Shown here: piece after piece, positions 5,407 through 7,984 of the stretch
Position numbering within the stretch: position 1 is the first letter of the stretch
Layout: the number at the start of each line of letters is the position of its first letter
Origin: an uncultured Chloroflexaceae bacterium
GTDB taxonomy: Bacteria > Chloroflexota > Chloroflexia > Chloroflexales > Chloroflexaceae
Length of the DNA stretch: 7,984 nucleotides
Direction of reading: 5' to 3'
Assembly (NCBI GenBank): GCA_937141995.1
Contig: CAKZQX010001120.1
Location: 1-7,984 of the forward strand
Translations under genes and position numbers: made by a program
The notes under the pieces: model-generated
What the model saw: only the letters and a program-made list of their open reading frames with translations
Told to the model about the DNA's origin: nothing
The model's database searches: none

Positions 5407-6633
5407 GTGACCGAGCCGGTTTTGCTCTTCCAGCAGTCGCGCCTGGTGATGCTGACGCTCGATCTGGAGCAACGCTTTACCAGCCTGAACCCGGCCGCCG
5501 CGCACCTGTTTCGGCGTTCGGCAGAGGAGTTGCTTGGGCAGCCGTTTGCAACGGTGCTCGATCCCTTTAGCCAGGCCAAGGGGCAGTTGATGTTTGAGCG
5601 CACGCTGGCCGAAGGCGGGGTCGCGGATTGGGAACTGGATCATCTGCAGCCGGATGCGCCGCCGGTGCTGATTGGCTACACCACCGCGCTGCTGCAGCGT
5701 GAGTCGGGCGCGCTCCTGGGTGTATCCGCCGTCGGGCGCGATCTGACCCGCACGCTCGACCTGACGGCCCGACTGGTTGAAACCAACCAGCAGCTTGAAG
5801 GGGCACTGCTCCAGTTGGAGCGGGTCCATACCACACTCAAGGCTACCCAGACCCAGCTTGTGCAGTCGGAGAAGATGCGTGCGCTGGGGCAACTGGTGGC
5901 AGGGGTAGCGCACGAGATTAACACCCCCATCGCCTTTATCGGCAACAACCTGGCGCACCTCGCCGGACTGGAGCCCAAGCTGCGCCGGCTATTTGACGCC
6001 TACGCTCCCCTCAAGCGACTGGCCGATACCGCCCAGCGCGCCGCCATCGCCGATGCCGAAGCCGCCGCCGAACTTGAGTATCTCTGGGATGATCTGCATG
6101 ATCTGGTTGTGGAGAGTCAACAGGGGGTTGAACGCATCAGCGATCTGGTGCAGTCGTTGCGTAACCTGGTCCGACTAGACGAAGCTGAGATGAAAGAGGC
6201 CAACATTAACGAGGGGTTGGCAAGCACGGTGCGGATTGTGCGCTCACTGAACAAGGAGCAGGTCGAAATAATCGAGCAGTACGCCGAACTGCCGCCGATT
6301 GTCTGCCGTCCCAGCGAACTCAACCAGGTTTTTCTCAACCTGCTGACGAATGCAGTCCAGGCCGTGACGGGGGAGGGACAGGTCCGGGTGTCCAGCGCCT
6401 GCCAGGACGATACGATTACCGTCACGGTGCGCGACACCGGGGTGGGTATGGCGGTGGAGATGTTGCCGCGCCTGGGTGAGCCCTTCTTTACTACCAAGCC
6501 CGCCGGGGTGGGCAGCGGGTTGGGCCTGGCCGTGAGCTTTGGGATTATCGAGCGCCACCATGGACGCCTCGATTTTACCAGCACCCCCGGCGCAGGCACA
6601 ACCGCGACGGTGACACTGCCGGTGCAACAGTGA
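5407..6633 (+). CDS. Soluble PAS-domain sensor histidine kinase
   Basis: 408 residues, starting with GTG 5407 behind AAGGAGG (5391-5397). No membrane span is visible, so it senses a cytoplasmic signal or partner. Residues 5-115 form a PAS domain (LTLDLEQRFTSLNPAAAHLF, ELLGQPFATVLDP, VSAVGRDLT). A coiled coil follows (120-156). The dimerisation/phosphoacceptor motif LVAGVAHEINTPIAFIGNNL puts the phosphorylated residue at His169. The ATPase domain has the N box ELNQVFLNLLTNAVQAV (Asn315), G1 DTGVGM (343-348), F box EPFFTTK (358-364) and G2 GSGLGL (369-374). All catalytic parts are intact. An insertion of about 60 residues (187-240) between H box and the second helix is Ala/Leu rich. It should be the cognate kinase of the regulator just upstream. 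Confidence 0.95.
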   Translation: MTEPVLLFQQSRLVMLTLDLEQRFTSLNPAAAHLFRRSAEELLGQPFATVLDPFSQAKGQLMFERTLAEGGVADWELDHLQPDAPPVLIGYTTALLQRESGALLGVSAVGRDLTRTLDLTARLVETNQQLEGALLQLERVHTTLKATQTQLVQSEKMRALGQLVAGVAHEINTPIAFIGNNLAHLAGLEPKLRRLFDAYAPLKRLADTAQRAAIADAEAAAELEYLWDDLHDLVVESQQGVERISDLVQSLRNLVRLDEAEMKEANINEGLASTVRIVRSLNKEQVEIIEQYAELPPIVCRPSELNQVFLNLLTNAVQAVTGEGQVRVSSACQDDTITVTVRDTGVGMAVEMLPRLGEPFFTTKPAGVGSGLGLAVSFGIIERHHGRLDFTSTPGAGTTATVTLPVQQ

Positions 6634-6640
6634 GGCTTCC

Positions 6641-6760
6641 GAGAACAAAGAGTCAAAAAACAAAGAACAAATGCATTCATCACACCGTTATTGGATGACC
6701 TGTTTGTTCTTTGTTCTTTGACTCTTTGTTCTTGGTTCTATGTTCTTTTACTCTTTATTC
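6641..6760. repeat. Heptamer-built inverted and tandem repeat between convergent genes
   Basis: The right part is eight heptamer-like units in pattern 7-7-8-7, twice: block 1 is 6703-6731 (TTTGTTC, TTTGTTC, TTTGACTC, TTTGTTC), block 2 is 6732-6760 (TTGGTTC, TATGTTC, TTTTACTC, TTTATTC). The left part, 6643-6671, is block 1 in inverse orientation with one mismatch. Arms 6641-6671 and 6703-6733 match at 29 of 31 positions around a 31-nt loop. It starts 7 bp after the kinase stop and ends 5 bp before the stop of the opposing thioredoxin gene. It could act as a bidirectional terminator, though the stem is A/T rich. One strand is nearly all purine plus C, the other pyrimidine plus G. Confidence 0.9.
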
Positions 6761-6765
6761 TAAGC

Positions 6766-7650
6766 TCAGAACAGCGCATTCGCCAGCTTGCGCCGGTACT
6801 CCTGCACCAGTGGATGCTCGTCGCCGAGGGTTTCAAACAGTGCCAGCAGCGCCTTGCGTGCGCCGTCGTCGTGGAATGCGCGGTTGCGCATCACAATCTG
6901 AATGAGTTGTTCCATTGCCTCGGCGTACTGCTCCTGCTGCGCCAGGGCAGCCGCCAACCGGTAGCGTGCCTCCAGGTCGTTCGGGTTGTCGGCGACACGC
7001 GACTGCAGGGTTGCCGGGTCGGTGTCGTCCGCGCCGGCAAAGAAGTCGGCCATGCCCAGCAGTCCCTGGGCGCGGGTGTAGAAGGGCGTGCCCGCCGGTA
7101 CCGCGCGCAGCATCTCGGCTCCGGCGGGCGCATCCCCCGTTTCCAGCAGCATCCGCCCCAACCCAAACAGGCTGGCCGCGTGCTGCGGGTCGAGTTCCAG
7201 CGCGCGGCGGTAGTTGGCAATCGCCTGCTCCGGATCGTTGGCCTCCCACTTGGCGGCTTCCTCGGCCAGGCTATCGGCGGGCGCGGGGGCAATGCCCCGC
7301 AGCCAGGCGCGGATCTGATTTTCCGGCAGCGCGCCGGTGAACTCATCGACGACTTTGCCGTCGCGGAATGCCTTGACTGCCGGGATACCCTGCACCTGGA
7401 AGTTCATTGCCAACCGCTGGTTCTGATCAACATTGATTTTGGCAAGCACAAATGCGCCGTCGGCCTCGTTTGCCAGCCGCTCCAATGTCGGTCCCAGCGT
7501 ACGGCATGGACCGCACCAGGGTGCCCAGAAATCGACGACGACCGGCACTTCCTGCGAACGCACCAGCACTTCCTCACCGAAGGTACGCTCGTCCACCTCA
7601 ACGACTGCCGGGAAGTCCCCGCGCTGTAAGGGTGTTTGGGTTGTCATCAT
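6766..7650 (-). CDS. cnoX: CnoX/YbbN-type thioredoxin-TPR protein
   Basis: 294 residues (or 293 if the adjacent second ATG at 7647 is used). AGGGAGA in the 5' flank lies 4 nt from the first ATG and 7 nt from the second. Residues 15-120 are a thioredoxin domain: FWAPWCGPC with Cys46 and Cys49, and cis-Pro90 in QGIPAV. Residues 125-290 are TPR-like helical repeats, e.g. DPEQAIANYRRALELDPQHAASLFGLGRMLLETGD (139-173), then NPNDLEARYRLAAALAQQEQYAEAMEQLIQI (222-252). The length and order match CnoX/YbbN, a holdase that protects chaperonin clients. E. coli CnoX lacks one active cysteine; this protein has both, so it may also reduce or exchange disulfides, as reported for Caulobacter CnoX. Cytoplasmic, no signal peptide. 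It is convergent with the kinase gene. Gene symbol is by family resemblance. Confidence 0.92.
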   Translation of the reverse strand: MMTTQTPLQRGDFPAVVEVDERTFGEEVLVRSQEVPVVVDFWAPWCGPCRTLGPTLERLANEADGAFVLAKINVDQNQRLAMNFQVQGIPAVKAFRDGKVVDEFTGALPENQIRAWLRGIAPAPADSLAEEAAKWEANDPEQAIANYRRALELDPQHAASLFGLGRMLLETGDAPAGAEMLRAVPAGTPFYTRAQGLLGMADFFAGADDTDPATLQSRVADNPNDLEARYRLAAALAQQEQYAEAMEQLIQIVMRNRAFHDDGARKALLALFETLGDEHPLVQEYRRKLANALF

Positions 7651-7750
7651 TTATCTCCCTTTTGATTTCGCTATTTTGCATTACGCAAACCACGAATGCT
7701 CACCGTTTCGGTCTTGTTTTTCGTGGCTCTTCGTATGGTGTGTGGTTGCC

Positions 7751-7781
7751 AGTGTACCAGAAAATGTCCAGGTTGTGTTGA
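7751..7781 (-). promoter_or_regulatory. Possible minus-strand promoter for the thioredoxin-TPR gene
   Basis: Read on the minus strand: TCAACA (7781-7776), a 19-nt spacer, then TGG-TACACT with the -10 at 7756-7751. The TGn step before the -10 is an extended -10 feature. Box matches are only 4 of 6 each. The leader to the start codon would be about 95 nt. Weak evidence. Confidence 0.3.
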
Positions 7782-7806
7782 CGTGGTCTCAACTGGCTGG
7801 TATAAC
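7778..7806 (+). promoter_or_regulatory. Sigma70-like promoter pointing right
   Basis: TTGACG (7778-7783), a 17-nt spacer, and TATAAC (7801-7806): 5 of 6 matches in each box with ideal spacing. Transcription would start near 7813 and run into the reversed repeat unit and past the window edge. No coding gene follows within the window, so the target is unknown. The -35 overlaps that of the weak opposing candidate. Confidence 0.6.
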
Positions 7807-7853
7807 TGTGACATCAAAAATCACCGAAACTTTGAAGCACAGACGATTGATTC

Positions 7854-7984
7854 ACAGGAGTTACGCGGTGAAGTTCATTCCAGCTTGGTATGAGACCCGA
7901 ACGCCCGACTCGCCTGCGGCAGCGTGATACTTCTCTGATCTTTTTCACAAAATGTTGCACGGCATGCACCATTTTTGTGAAAAA
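7854..7984 (-). repeat. Compound hairpin repeat, unit D (reverse orientation, cut by edge)
   Basis: Read on the minus strand: an imperfect palindrome (7984-7942, arms TTTTCACAAAA-like with one extra base and one mismatch), M3 at 7930-7907, a 37-nt tail, then the 16-nt PAL1 left arm at 7869-7854, after which similarity ends. The distance from M3 end to PAL1 start is 38 nt, as in units A and B. Its palindrome resembles unit B's (CACAAAA, GTTGCAC) rather than unit A's. The outer end lies beyond the window. Confidence 0.8.

Larger units (their letters stand above)
7651..7853. other. Upstream region of the thioredoxin-TPR gene
   Basis: Non-coding. It holds an inverted pair CCACGAA/TTCGTGG (7690-7696 with 7720-7726) in the probable leader of the minus-strand gene, two overlapping promoter candidates described separately, and no protein-like frame. 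The stretch TTCGTGGCTCTTCGTATGG looks like a low-complexity 'TTCGTG' repeat. The reversed hairpin repeat begins at 7854; with it the gene-free stretch extends to the window edge. Confidence 0.55.

Noticed and set aside
6691..7629. 312-residue plus-strand frame across the thioredoxin-TPR gene
   Set aside because: It mirrors a gene with clear WCGPC, cis-Pro and TPR features on the other strand; the frame is open because of codon composition.

Overview
The window reads as chromosomal DNA of a free-living bacterium. Its fairly GC-rich genes have strong AAGGAG-type ribosome binding sites and sigma70-like promoters. Protein style, a likely polyhydroxyalkanoate (PHA) locus and the intergenic repeats suggest Chloroflexota, perhaps Chloroflexales (Chloroflexus/Roseiflexus relatives). 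That assignment is inference by eye, not a database result.

Layout. 1-1007, minus strand: a PhaE/PhaR-like PHA synthase accessory protein, and 332 bp downstream the N-terminal 73 residues of a short-chain dehydrogenase that runs off the left edge. 1381-3471, plus strand: a lipid kinase of the diacylglycerol kinase family followed 54 bp later by a PAP2 phosphatase with a long Ala/Glu-rich N-terminal extension, probably one lipid-phosphate operon. 3472-4268: a gene-free block of hairpin-rich repeat units about 203 bp long (two full, one truncated, one degenerate), ending in a terminator-like hairpin. 4295-6633: a good promoter, then a two-component pair, a response regulator with a receiver and an RsbU/KaiA-like helical C-terminus, and a soluble PAS histidine kinase. 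6641-6760: an inverted plus tandem repeat built from TTTGTTC-like heptamers, between convergent genes. 6766-7650, minus strand: a CnoX/YbbN-type thioredoxin-TPR protein. 7651-7984: divergent promoter candidates, then another copy of the hairpin repeat in reverse orientation, cut by the window edge.

The genes are ordinary. The most unusual content is the repeat family. Each unit has a conserved 37-nt hairpin (PAL1), a conserved linker, a long palindrome whose sequence differs between units but whose arms still match perfectly in A and B, a conserved 24-nt module (M3) and a 37-nt tail. M3 to the next PAL1 is 38 nt in all three places it can be measured. The left array and the right-hand copy face each other across the response regulator-kinase-thioredoxin block. 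The second point of interest is the KaiA-like domain order of the response regulator.
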